The notes under the pieces are model-generated. The model ran no database searches. It was not told where the DNA came from and was given only the letters and a program-made list of their open reading frames with translations. Shown here one piece after another: positions 34,531 to 41,754 of a stretch of 64,000 nt of DNA. The position numbers and the translations under genes are program-made. Source of the DNA: Candidatus Obscuribacterales bacterium (GTDB lineage: Bacteria; Cyanobacteriota; Vampirovibrionia; Obscuribacterales; Obscuribacteraceae); the NCBI GenBank assembly GCA_031292355.1, contig JARLHI010000061.1, forward strand, positions 1-64,000, given 5' to 3'. The stretch's first letter is position 1. Each line of letters begins with the position of its first letter.

Positions 34531-34968
34531 ATGTTCAACATTCCGAAGCTCAAAACGCCTCATCTTTCTCCTCGTCGTCACGCAGTGATGATGGTCGTGA
34601 TCTTCATGTTCATGACATTACTTGCGACGATGGCTGGTATAGTTCAGTCTTCTTCGCTTTTAAGCACTACCGCTGTAGTCGTTGTATCCGGGACTGCCAG
34701 TGTCTTTCTGGGAACACTGGTGACGGCGGCGACACGAGCATATTTCGGTTTGATTCAGACCGGACGTGTGATCCAGTATCTCGGATTCTGGCTTGCCACC
34801 AGCCTTTCGCTCGGAGTTGCCAGTTACCTTTTCACCGACGGTGCGACCTTTGCCTCAAGCCTTTTTGGTGGACTGGTCATTTTCGCGTGCTCCTTTGCGA
34901 CGGCTTATCTTCTCGAAGAAATACCGTGGCGTGGGCGCACCTGGCTGCCGATGAAGCGCAAGCAGTAA
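34531..34968 (+). CDS. Small membrane protein, four transmembrane helices
   Basis: 145 residues beginning MFNIPKLKTP. Four predicted helices: VMMVVIFMFMTLLATMAGIV, TAVVVVSGTASVFLGTLVTA, VIQYLGFWLATSLSLGVAS, and LFGGLVIFACSFATAYLL. The loop PKLKTPHLSPRRH at the N-terminus is basic, so it should face the cytoplasm. No family recognised. It follows a terminator and ends at another, so it may be its own transcript. The ribosome site is weak (GAGAGAAAAAG). Confidence 0.65.
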   Translation: MFNIPKLKTPHLSPRRHAVMMVVIFMFMTLLATMAGIVQSSSLLSTTAVVVVSGTASVFLGTLVTAATRAYFGLIQTGRVIQYLGFWLATSLSLGVASYLFTDGATFASSLFGGLVIFACSFATAYLLEEIPWRGRTWLPMKRKQ

Positions 34969-34979
34969 CAGAGTTTGAA

Positions 34980-35013
34980 GTGATGACGCCTCCTAATTTG
35001 TCATCACTTTTTT
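34980..35013 (+). terminator. Intrinsic terminator
   Basis: GTGATGAC (34980-34987) with GTCATCAC (35000-35007), then six T. Confidence 0.85.
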
Positions 35014-35036
35014 GACAAAACTTTGCCTAAAAAAAA
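35008..35036 (-). repeat. GGCAAAG motif, copy D (reverse orientation)
   Basis: Read on the minus strand: TTTTTTTTAGGCAAAGTTTT, then GTCAAAAAA. It overlaps the T-run of the terminator at 34980-35013. See copies A, B and C. Confidence 0.45.
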
Positions 35037-35119
35037 TAAACAGAAACATTTTGGCTAATCTTGCGACATTCAATGCGCAGTTTGTTTTATGATCACAAGA
35101 CAAAATTTTGAATGAGAAA

Positions 35120-35338
35120 ATGATGAAAAATAATCCGACCAGACCAGCAGCATTAATCCTTGCTCTCGCGTTATACGTTTTTACCACAGTGCCTGCGCAA
35201 GCTGGCTATGCTGTTGATGGCACGAAAAAAGGCGTCAAAGAAGGAGTCGGCGGCACGAAAAAGGGCGTCAAGGAAGGAGTCGGCGGCACAAAGAAAGGCA
35301 TCAAAGAAACCAAAAAGTTTTTCAAAAAGGTTTTCTAG
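35120..35338 (+). CDS. Small exported tandem-repeat peptide
   Basis: 72 residues. I start at the ATG 35120 (MMKNNPTRPAALILAL); a TTG at 35108 is an alternative with no better ribosome site. Residues 1-28 form a signal peptide cut after AQA. The mature part is about 44 residues made of repeats of the 11-residue unit GTKKGVKEGVG (two exact copies and one ending GTKKGIKE), then TKKFFKKVF. It is strongly basic with alternating Lys and Gly, likely to bind anionic surfaces such as lipid, nucleic acid or wall polymers. Not recognised; reminiscent of other repeat peptides with KKGVK motifs. Comes after a terminator, so separately transcribed. Confidence 0.65.
   Translation: MMKNNPTRPAALILALALYVFTTVPAQAGYAVDGTKKGVKEGVGGTKKGVKEGVGGTKKGIKETKKFFKKVF
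35219..35308 (+). repeat. 33-bp tandem repeat inside the small exported peptide
   Basis: Units at 35219-35251, 35252-35284 and a partial third at 35285-35308. Third-base changes between units show selection on the peptide rather than very recent duplication. Confidence 0.8.
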
Positions 35339-35396
35339 CCAGCATTCTTGCGGGTATACAATAACCAGAGCATGTTGGTTCTGGAGCGGAAGCGTT

Positions 35397-36707
35397 TTGA
35401 TTCTCAATAAGCCTGTCTGGTCGTCCTATGCCATTGCATCGCTCTGCATGGCTCTGTCTTTACCTGCTCCTGCCGCTAACAGCAATTTCGATCAAGGCGT
35501 CACTTTCTTTAAAGCTCAGCGCTACAGGCAGGCTGAGACTTATTTTGCGACACAAGTCAAAAACAACCCCAGCGATCTAAACTCTTACTACTACCTGGGA
35601 TTATGTTGTCAGCGGGAAAAAGACTACGCTCGAGCGCGCACAATATTTACTTATTTGAGTTCGCAATCACCAGATTCAGAAGCGGGGCGACGCGCTCTTA
35701 TTTCTCTCAATGAAATCAATCTCGCCTCTCCATTACCGGCCTCAACCATAGCCTCTGCTGCGTCACCCTCAAGCACGAACTCCGTAGTTTCAAGCTCACG
35801 CACCACAAATTCTAGCAGTCAATCAGCTTCCATGCCCACCCAGTCAAGCAGCGGCAGGCGCGGTCGCTATGTACCAAGCGCGGATGAACTGGCTGCCCTA
35901 CCAGCGCAAGAAGATATTTATTTTACTGGCTCTGGTACTCAAATTCTGGTCGCAGCTGAAATTAACAGGCATCCTGTGACTCTTGTGTTTGATACCGGGG
36001 CTGGTGACGTCGTCGTTGGTAAGAATCAATTAGCCGAAATGGGTTTAAAGCTCGACATGAGCGAAAGACCAGACGCACGCACAGCAGGGTCTTCAAATAA
36101 TTCTGTTGTCGACGTCTGGCGCGTCCCGTGTGAAGTTAAGGTCGGACGAATTGTGCGCAGATTGCCAATTTCAGTTTTAGACAACAATCAAGCGAACCCG
36201 CTTTTAGGACAGAGTTTTTTCAAAGATTTCCAGTACAAAATTGATTACCCCGCTCATCGCATATCGTTCGTCAGAAAAGGCGTCCAAAATGATGTCACCG
36301 CCTCAACCGGAGTGCCTTTCAGCTGGGATCCTGAAGCACCAGACAAAATGCTTGTGGTCATTAATATAAATGGACGCAACTGCCCATGCTGGTTCGACAC
36401 CGGTAATTCTGCAGACGGCATTTCTTTTGGCAGGAACACATTTCAAAAACTCGGCTTTTCAATTCCAATAGATGCGGTCAAGGCCCAGACTTACGGCGTG
36501 ACAGGCGCCGGTCAATGTTCACAATTCCGAGTGCCATATGTGCGCTTTGGCCCAATCGATAAAACCAATGTTTTGATTTCAGTGCACGATGACGATGGTC
36601 TGGGCAAGCCTTTGCTTGGGCAATCGGTTTACAACGCCTATGAATACAGCGTCGATAACGAACGTAAACTGATTTTCTTCAAAAGACGCGGACATGGCAC
36701 CGATTAA
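35397..36707 (+). CDS. Exported TPR protein with two retropepsin-like aspartyl protease domains
   Basis: 436 residues. The TTG at 35397, ten bases after GGAG, is the best start and gives a signal peptide ending PAPAAN. Two TPR units follow (FDQGVTFFKAQRYRQAETYF, then NSYYYLGLCCQREKDYARAR), then a Ser/Thr-rich linker. Two copies of a retroviral-type aspartyl protease fold come next: VTLVFDTGAGDVVVGKNQL and CPCWFDTGNSADGISFGRN, each with a later PLLGQS(F/V) flap-like block. Bacterial TPR-plus-aspartyl-protease proteins of this type are poorly studied; each DTG would supply a catalytic Asp if the two domains pair. Secreted or periplasmic. Start uncertainty is the main weakness. Confidence 0.78.
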   Translation: MILNKPVWSSYAIASLCMALSLPAPAANSNFDQGVTFFKAQRYRQAETYFATQVKNNPSDLNSYYYLGLCCQREKDYARARTIFTYLSSQSPDSEAGRRALISLNEINLASPLPASTIASAASPSSTNSVVSSSRTTNSSSQSASMPTQSSSGRRGRYVPSADELAALPAQEDIYFTGSGTQILVAAEINRHPVTLVFDTGAGDVVVGKNQLAEMGLKLDMSERPDARTAGSSNNSVVDVWRVPCEVKVGRIVRRLPISVLDNNQANPLLGQSFFKDFQYKIDYPAHRISFVRKGVQNDVTASTGVPFSWDPEAPDKMLVVININGRNCPCWFDTGNSADGISFGRNTFQKLGFSIPIDAVKAQTYGVTGAGQCSQFRVPYVRFGPIDKTNVLISVHDDDGLGKPLLGQSVYNAYEYSVDNERKLIFFKRRGHGTD

Positions 36708-36712
36708 CAAAG

Positions 36713-36937
36713 CTAGCGAAGCTCCTCTAATTGAACAGTCGGCAAAAAGGCATAAACCGACTCTAACATTGCTGCATCAGGCACAGTCGAAGGCTTAAGC
36801 TTTTGATGACAACCAATTGCCATTCCCCATTTTATTTTTAGCCGCCCGCCGCAAAAATCCACACCCACCAACAATCTCAAAGTGTCGCACAGGTCTAACA
36901 CAAGATCAGGGCAGCGCTTAATTTCAAAGTTCCTCAT
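36713..36937 (-). CDS. Possible small protein, 74 aa
   Basis: A minus-strand frame from ATG 36937 to a stop 6 bases from the end of the protease gene. Residue use is natural (RNFEIKRCPDLVLDLCDTL, RLLVGVDFCGGRLKIKWG), with three regularly spaced Cys. There is no ribosome site, and its 5' end lies directly upstream of the gene at 36951. Could be a real convergent gene or chance. Confidence 0.3.
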   Translation of the reverse strand: MRNFEIKRCPDLVLDLCDTLRLLVGVDFCGGRLKIKWGMAIGCHQKLKPSTVPDAAMLESVYAFLPTVQLEELR

Positions 36938-36950
36938 CAAGGAGCACGTC

Positions 36951-37421
36951 ATGTCCAATCAAATCGAAGTTGCTGAGGCTCCTACACCCAAGGATCCCCA
37001 GCCGTCGCCAGTCACTCCGCCTTCGCCGCCCCACGATAACAGTCCAAGCAACGACGGCACCCCGCCGCCGGATTACAAACGAATCGCCAAGATCGCGATT
37101 TCCGTCCTTGTTTACTGCGTTATCCAAGGCTTCGTCACAGGTCTGCATGCTGCTTTCACCGCTCTCAATGGTCAGGACTTTCTCAACCTGAGCCCATTCT
37201 GGCAAACAGTTGTCCGATTCACTGCCAATGGGGCGGCCGACGGCTTCTTCCAGGCATTCAGACTGGGTCTCGTTGCCTGGGCCGGTCCAGATGTCATCAA
37301 CGTCGTCGGACCATACATCGGCTTTGCCTGGAGAAAAGCGGCTAACGCCGTCCGCGTGATGTCCCGCGCTGTGCAGGGCAAAAATGACGACGACAGCCAG
37401 GTCGACACGAACAAAAAGTAG
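36951..37421 (+). CDS. Small membrane protein with Pro-rich N-terminus
   Basis: 156 residues; CAAGGAGCACGTC before the ATG at 36951. Residues 1-45 are Pro/Ser/Asp-rich and disordered. Hydrophobic segments near 50-70 (IAISVLVYCVIQGFVTGLHA) and 95-125 (AADGFFQAFRLGLVAWAGP, then VINVVGPYIGFAW) suggest two membrane helices with glycines, followed by a short hydrophilic tail. Not recognised. C/G-ending codons as in the Bat-like genes. Confidence 0.65.
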   Translation: MSNQIEVAEAPTPKDPQPSPVTPPSPPHDNSPSNDGTPPPDYKRIAKIAISVLVYCVIQGFVTGLHAAFTALNGQDFLNLSPFWQTVVRFTANGAADGFFQAFRLGLVAWAGPDVINVVGPYIGFAWRKAANAVRVMSRAVQGKNDDDSQVDTNKK

Positions 37422-37525
37422 CTCCTCTCCATCACGCCTGAACTACATGAAGAGACATCTGCGTGAACTTAGCGCTTGCGCGGATGTCACCTTTTTACAT
37501 ATTGATTTTCTACCAAGGAATATTT

Positions 37526-37939
37526 GTGAAAAAATTCAAGACTGCAATTGCGGCTCTCGCACTCATATCGGCCAGCCTCCTTTCGGCCGAAGCAAGCTTC
37601 GCGCACGGCTCGGCATCGCCACACGCTACAACGACTCATCGAGTCACCCATCCGTGGCGCCAAGCTGAACTTCTCAATGATGGCACCTTCGCCTTCATGG
37701 GCAGTGACAACATTTGGTATCTCTATTCGCATCAAGACGGCTCAGCGTTTGTGCCAAGCTGTATACCCGATGTTTATGTTCTGCCTAAGGGTGGCTCCTG
37801 GAGCAAACTGGATAATGCGCCAGCTGCAGACACCGTCACCGAAGTCGAGAACACCATCATCCAATGGGCAGATGACGGCTCTCCCGCCAATCTGCAGTTG
37901 CTTGATTTCACCTGCGATACACCGAGAGATACACAGTAA
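37526..37939 (+). CDS. Small secreted protein, 137 aa
   Basis: GTG at 37526 five bases after AAGGAA. Signal peptide VKKFKTAIAALALISASLL ending EASFA. The mature part is aromatic-rich and beta-like (ELLNDGTFAFMGSDNIWYLY), with two Cys (PSCIPD and FTCDTP) that could form a disulfide. Not recognised. Followed by a strong terminator. Confidence 0.65.
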   Translation: MKKFKTAIAALALISASLLSAEASFAHGSASPHATTTHRVTHPWRQAELLNDGTFAFMGSDNIWYLYSHQDGSAFVPSCIPDVYVLPKGGSWSKLDNAPAADTVTEVENTIIQWADDGSPANLQLLDFTCDTPRDTQ

Positions 37940-37956
37940 GAGCCAAGTAAATCAAA

Positions 37957-37995
37957 AGATCCGCAATACATTTCATGTTGAGCGGATCTTTTTTT
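37957..37995 (+). terminator. Intrinsic terminator of the 137-aa secreted protein
   Basis: AGATCCGC (37957-37964) with GCGGATCT (37982-37989), then a T-run. Confidence 0.85.
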
Positions 37996-38004
37996 ATTCA
38001 ACTA

Positions 38005-38030
38005 TTTTCGGCAAAGCATGGCGAAAAAAT
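38005..38030 (+). repeat. GGCAAAG motif, copy B
   Basis: TTTTCGGCAAAG, then CATGGCGAAAAAAT, nine bases after the terminator T-run. CTATTTTCG and CGAAAAAATAG around it can pair, so the motif may sit in a small hairpin. Confidence 0.5.
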
Positions 38031-38146
38031 AGATAAGTACTGTTGAGTAGAGGTGCCGCAAAAACTGGGTTAGTAGCGCTAAACTCGTCTCATAAATGCC
38101 TTCTGAACCTCTTTTTGAAACCATGACCAGTTCGGCGTCGCGGAGC

Positions 38147-38184
38147 GCGTTACCACGTTACTTTGTGGTAACGCCTTCTTTTTA
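38147..38184 (+). terminator. Orphan intrinsic terminator
   Basis: GCGTTACCAC (38147-38156) and GTGGTAACGC (38165-38174), then CTTCTTTTT. No plus-strand gene ends here: the previous gene already has its own terminator at 37957. It may end an unannotated small RNA of about 100-150 bases. Confidence 0.65.
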
Positions 38185-38377
38185 GTGGCTTTGCGAGGTC
38201 ACTTTTATTAAACGCTTTTTTGGCCAAGTACTACGTGCTATTTGGTACTTCAAGTACGATCCCTGTTAACCTATTCGATCATTCTTCAATACCGCTCTCG
38301 TAACCTTTCTGCTTGCTCAATGCGTGTTTTGGCAAATCCTATCCACCCCACGAGGAAGAGGCTTATCACAGTAATGC

Positions 38378-39142
38378 TCAATAGCCGAATCGAGCCAGCG
38401 ACTTGTCCAGTCTTTCCATTTGCCCCATCAAACTGGAGACTGTTTGTAGATCTAGTTTGCCTCTAAATTTTTCTAGAAAATCTTTAAGAGCTTGCTGTTG
38501 CTTGAGCAATTTCTTGATGGCTGTGACGTCTTTAGCTTGCTTGGCCACGGGAGCTTCAACTCGCTCGGACCGCTCACTTCTTTCAATCATTGTGACACCA
38601 CGAGTGATGCTAACTTTGTCTTTCTTAAATTTAGGCTTGCCGACAATTTTTCCTGTTATAGCCTCATCAGACATTTGAAATGAAATGGTCAATGCGTCCA
38701 AACTAGGCTTAAACTCAGGTTTTTCCTTTCCTTCTTTTTCCTTTTGCAATTTCAATTCGCGCAAAGTGCCCGCTCGATAAATCTCTTCATTTTCGTTGGG
38801 ATTGCGCTTCAGTAACGCTCGCTCACGAGCAAGCTTAAATTCATCGGCGATGGCCATTCCGGCGCCTAAGCCAAGGAGCATGAGTGGATTACACATAGCC
38901 ACTGAAGCAAGCGCCACTTTGTCGCGCTGCTGCAAACTCTTTTTGGTGGCGCCAAAATCAGTAAAAACGCTCATTAAGCCGCTGCTTTTTACATTACCGT
39001 TGGTGCCAGAAAACCGGGTGAAGTCGCTGCCGGTGCTGAAGCTGATGCCGTTTACTTCGTGACCAAAGGCTTTACTGGCGGCTATTTTATCTGGAGAGCC
39101 ATCGCGAAGATTTTTCTCGGTATATAAATCCAGTGCTCGCAT
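38378..39142 (-). CDS. Hypothetical protein with basic helical C-terminus
   Basis: 254 residues from ATG 39142 (MRALDLYTEKNL); a GTG at 39172 would add 10. An internal hydrophobic stretch VALASVAMCNPLMLLGLGAGMA near 75-96 may be a membrane helix. It is followed by a Lys/Glu-rich region, and a C-terminal coiled coil (AIKKLLKQQQALKDFLEKFR, then TVSSLMGQMERLDKSLARF). Early residues hold SKAFGHEVNGISFSTGSDF. Not recognised. Codons are A/T-richer than in the surrounding island. Monocistronic, convergent with the plus-strand genes. Confidence 0.6.
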   Translation of the reverse strand: MRALDLYTEKNLRDGSPDKIAASKAFGHEVNGISFSTGSDFTRFSGTNGNVKSSGLMSVFTDFGATKKSLQQRDKVALASVAMCNPLMLLGLGAGMAIADEFKLARERALLKRNPNENEEIYRAGTLRELKLQKEKEGKEKPEFKPSLDALTISFQMSDEAITGKIVGKPKFKKDKVSITRGVTMIERSERSERVEAPVAKQAKDVTAIKKLLKQQQALKDFLEKFRGKLDLQTVSSLMGQMERLDKSLARFGY

Positions 39143-39551
39143 CGGTTCTTTCGGCGCCTCATGTGATTCCACAAGACTAAGTTACTTTTTGACGACGATT
39201 TGGTCACTGGGGAAAATACGCCGAGGATGTTATCAAGATTTAGCGCCAGCCGCGCCACCTCTTGACGATAGCTTAAGGCATCCTAACCGTGAATTAGCCT
39301 GATCGAAGCACTTTAGCGCCTTAGATAAGAAATTAAAAGCTCAAAGAAGAGGCAATTACTATTAGCTCTTGGCTAAGCTCATGATGTCTCTTTTCAATTT
39401 AGCCCAAACGTTCTAACACCTTTCCACCTTTAATCCACCCCTCCATCTTCGCACGATCTCCGACGACAGTTTTTGTCAGTCAGGAGGAGTCAGCTCGTAG
39501 CGCGACCGTGTTATCAACCTTGCCACATCTAACTTTGAAGGAGCTCATCAA
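39143..39551. other. Intergenic region, nothing recognised
   Basis: Divergent region between the 254-aa gene and the TPM-domain gene. No repeat or clear promoter boxes seen; GAAGGAGCTC at its right end is the ribosome site of the next gene. Confidence 0.4.
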
Positions 39552-40925
39552 ATGGGGCTGCTCATACTGTACGGTGCCATCATCGTGCTGCTTGTCGGGC
39601 TGGGGGCGAAATATTACCTCGATGCCACCAACCACGACAAACAGCTCACCAACAAGGAGTTCTACTACCTCACAGGCGGAATGATGGTGGTGTTCGTGCC
39701 ATTGTTCGTCTGGGGCATGTCGCAACTCGCGATTCAGAGTGCCATCACCTATCATGAAAATCTCGGCGGTTTTGAGACCAGAGCCAACTGGGATGTAACT
39801 TCGTGTACGCGCGATGGTTCCTGCTATCACGAATATGACTGCGACCCCTACAAGGTCGTAGACCAGGAGGCATATACCGACAAAGATGGTAAACACCACG
39901 ACGAAGAGTCGCACACTGAATACCACCACTGTCCCTATACGACCGAAGAGTGGACATTCACTGTCGATTCGACTGTTGGTCCCTTCACCATCGCTCCACA
40001 CAATCTGCCCACGAATCCCAACGAACATCGCTATCGCTGGGGCGTCTACGTGCCCTCCAATTACGACTCAGGCGTGCCCGATTTCTGGCTGCAAGTCAAA
40101 GCCAGGCTCGACGCCAATCAGCCAGGTCCGGTTACTGCTCGCCACAGCTACGACAACTACATCCTCGCCTCGCAAACGACATCGCTGAAGAATCACAGCA
40201 ACGCCATCGAGTCTTACAAAAAGGCTGGATTGCTGCCTGCGATCAACGGCAACATCGTGCCCTTCTACTGGCTCAATCGCGTCTACTTCGTTGGCGCGAA
40301 CGGTTCTGGTGACTGGGGTGATGCGAGCAATCGCTTCGACGCTGCTTTCGGTTCGCAATTGCAAGGCGATTTGCATGTCGTCATAGTTAACGCCAACACG
40401 GTCACAAACCCTGACGAATACGCGCTCGCGCTGCTGTCTTACTGGCAGTCGGACGCATTCGGGCGCGATGCTCTCTCCAAAAATGGTCTACTCCTGGTGC
40501 TTGGCACCAAGGACAACAAAACCATCAGCTGGGCAAGAGCTTCAACCGGCATGCCAATCGGCAACGAAAGTCTGATGCTGGACTTGCAAAACGAGCTCAA
40601 GGGCAAGCCTCTTGATGCTGATGCTTTGTTCGGCAATCCCAAAGCAACGCTCCATGGCAACGGTGTGAACATCACCATCGGTGATGGCATACTGCAATCG
40701 ATTCTCTGGGGTCCTCACAAATTCCAGAGAGAACATATGGGCGGCAAGGATTCGAGTGGTAAAAGTCAGGGCTTTGCTTATCTGCTGCGCGAAATCCAAC
40801 CGACGACGACCGAGTATGTGCTTATCTTGCTCGGTATTCTGCTTGCCTCATGCGCAGCCTGGGGTTTTGCCATCTACCATCCGGTCGCACGCGCAGCCTT
40901 GTCTCGCGTCACTTATCGCGGCTAA
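39552..40925 (+). CDS. Membrane protein with TPM-like domain
   Basis: 457 residues. Two N-terminal helices (LLILYGAIIVLLVGLG and MMVVFVPLFVWGMSQLA), a large exposed part, and a C-terminal helix (YVLILLGILLASCAAWGFA). Residues 85-135 contain CTRDGSCYHEYDC and HHDEESHTEYHHC, a Cys/His/Asp-rich patch that could bind metal. Residues 240-345 resemble a TPM domain (GDLHVVIVNANTVTNPDEYA, then NGLLLVLGTKDNKTISWARA). TPM-domain membrane proteins are often encoded beside LemA, and here a LemA-like gene follows. GAAGGAG precedes the ATG. Confidence 0.7.
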   Translation: MGLLILYGAIIVLLVGLGAKYYLDATNHDKQLTNKEFYYLTGGMMVVFVPLFVWGMSQLAIQSAITYHENLGGFETRANWDVTSCTRDGSCYHEYDCDPYKVVDQEAYTDKDGKHHDEESHTEYHHCPYTTEEWTFTVDSTVGPFTIAPHNLPTNPNEHRYRWGVYVPSNYDSGVPDFWLQVKARLDANQPGPVTARHSYDNYILASQTTSLKNHSNAIESYKKAGLLPAINGNIVPFYWLNRVYFVGANGSGDWGDASNRFDAAFGSQLQGDLHVVIVNANTVTNPDEYALALLSYWQSDAFGRDALSKNGLLLVLGTKDNKTISWARASTGMPIGNESLMLDLQNELKGKPLDADALFGNPKATLHGNGVNITIGDGILQSILWGPHKFQREHMGGKDSSGKSQGFAYLLREIQPTTTEYVLILLGILLASCAAWGFAIYHPVARAALSRVTYRG

Positions 40926-40990
40926 GTTTCACGCTTATTCCAACCCCTTCACCTCTGCATCAACCAACTTTGTTACTCAGGAGAACTCAA

Positions 40991-41641
40991 ATGGCTAAGG
41001 GTCTTATCATCGGCGCCGCTATCGCTGGCGCAGTCGTCATCGGCGGCATCGGCATGTTCGGCTTCGCAAGCTCGATCAAGCACACCGGCGTCGTCATGGA
41101 GCAAGGTCTCAGCACCGGGTATCAGGACGACCAGGTCGAACTCGACACGGGCGTCAAGGAAATCAAGGAGGCCGTCGGCATCTCCAACATCAAGTTTGCG
41201 AATGTCGACAAGGTCATCAGAGACGGTCTGAGCGGCACGCTCGCTGCCACGATCGATCCGAAAACCGGCGGCAGAAGTCCGTTCATGATCGCGCTCCAGG
41301 CGGCCATCCCCAACGTCGATGCGAGCATTTATGATCGCATCATCGACAAGGATCTCGCTTTCCGCGAACACTTCAAGCAGACGCAGATCATCTTCCGCGA
41401 CAAGATCCGCGATTACCAGACCTGGCAAAATGACGGTCTGATTCAGCCGATGTTCATCCGCATGATGGGCTTCCCGAGCGACAATCTCGAAGCCCGCATC
41501 GGCACGCAGGTCGTGCACCGTCAGGCGGCGCTCGATCAGATGAAGGTGCTCGTCACCTCCGTCGAGACCGACACCGCTTTCCAGACCGGTCACGAAGAGG
41601 GCATCGACTTGCCGGGCGCGCCTGCTCCCGACAAGAAGTAA
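40991..41641 (+). CDS. LemA-like membrane-anchored helical protein
   Basis: 216 residues, start at 40991 after CAGGAG. One N-terminal helix (LIIGAAIAGAVVIGGIGMFG) and a long helical body. Where LemA proteins have the helix ending in RxxYN...YN...FP, this protein has FRDKIRDYQTWQNDGLIQPM followed by MMGFPSDNLEA, the same spacing with changed residues. The N-terminal LemA block (RRxDLIPNLV) is not recognisable, so it is a divergent member at best. Position beside a TPM-domain protein supports the call. Confidence 0.6.
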   Translation: MAKGLIIGAAIAGAVVIGGIGMFGFASSIKHTGVVMEQGLSTGYQDDQVELDTGVKEIKEAVGISNIKFANVDKVIRDGLSGTLAATIDPKTGGRSPFMIALQAAIPNVDASIYDRIIDKDLAFREHFKQTQIIFRDKIRDYQTWQNDGLIQPMFIRMMGFPSDNLEARIGTQVVHRQAALDQMKVLVTSVETDTAFQTGHEEGIDLPGAPAPDKK

Positions 41642-41691
41642 GCTTCGGCAAACGCCTCGATACTTGCTAAAGTAAAGCGGCAGAGGCGCCT

Positions 41692-41721
41692 GTAGTGGTT
41701 GCTACCGGCGCCTCTTTTTTT
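41692..41721 (+). terminator. Intrinsic terminator after the LemA-like gene
   Basis: AGAGGCGCC (41692-41700) and GGCGCCTCT (41707-41715) with T-run to 41721. It lies only 34 bases before the next start codon, so the aminopeptidase must rely on read-through or a promoter within the upstream gene. Confidence 0.85.
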
Positions 41722-41754
41722 CCTCAACCAGAATTGCTTACCGAGAGGTCTGTC

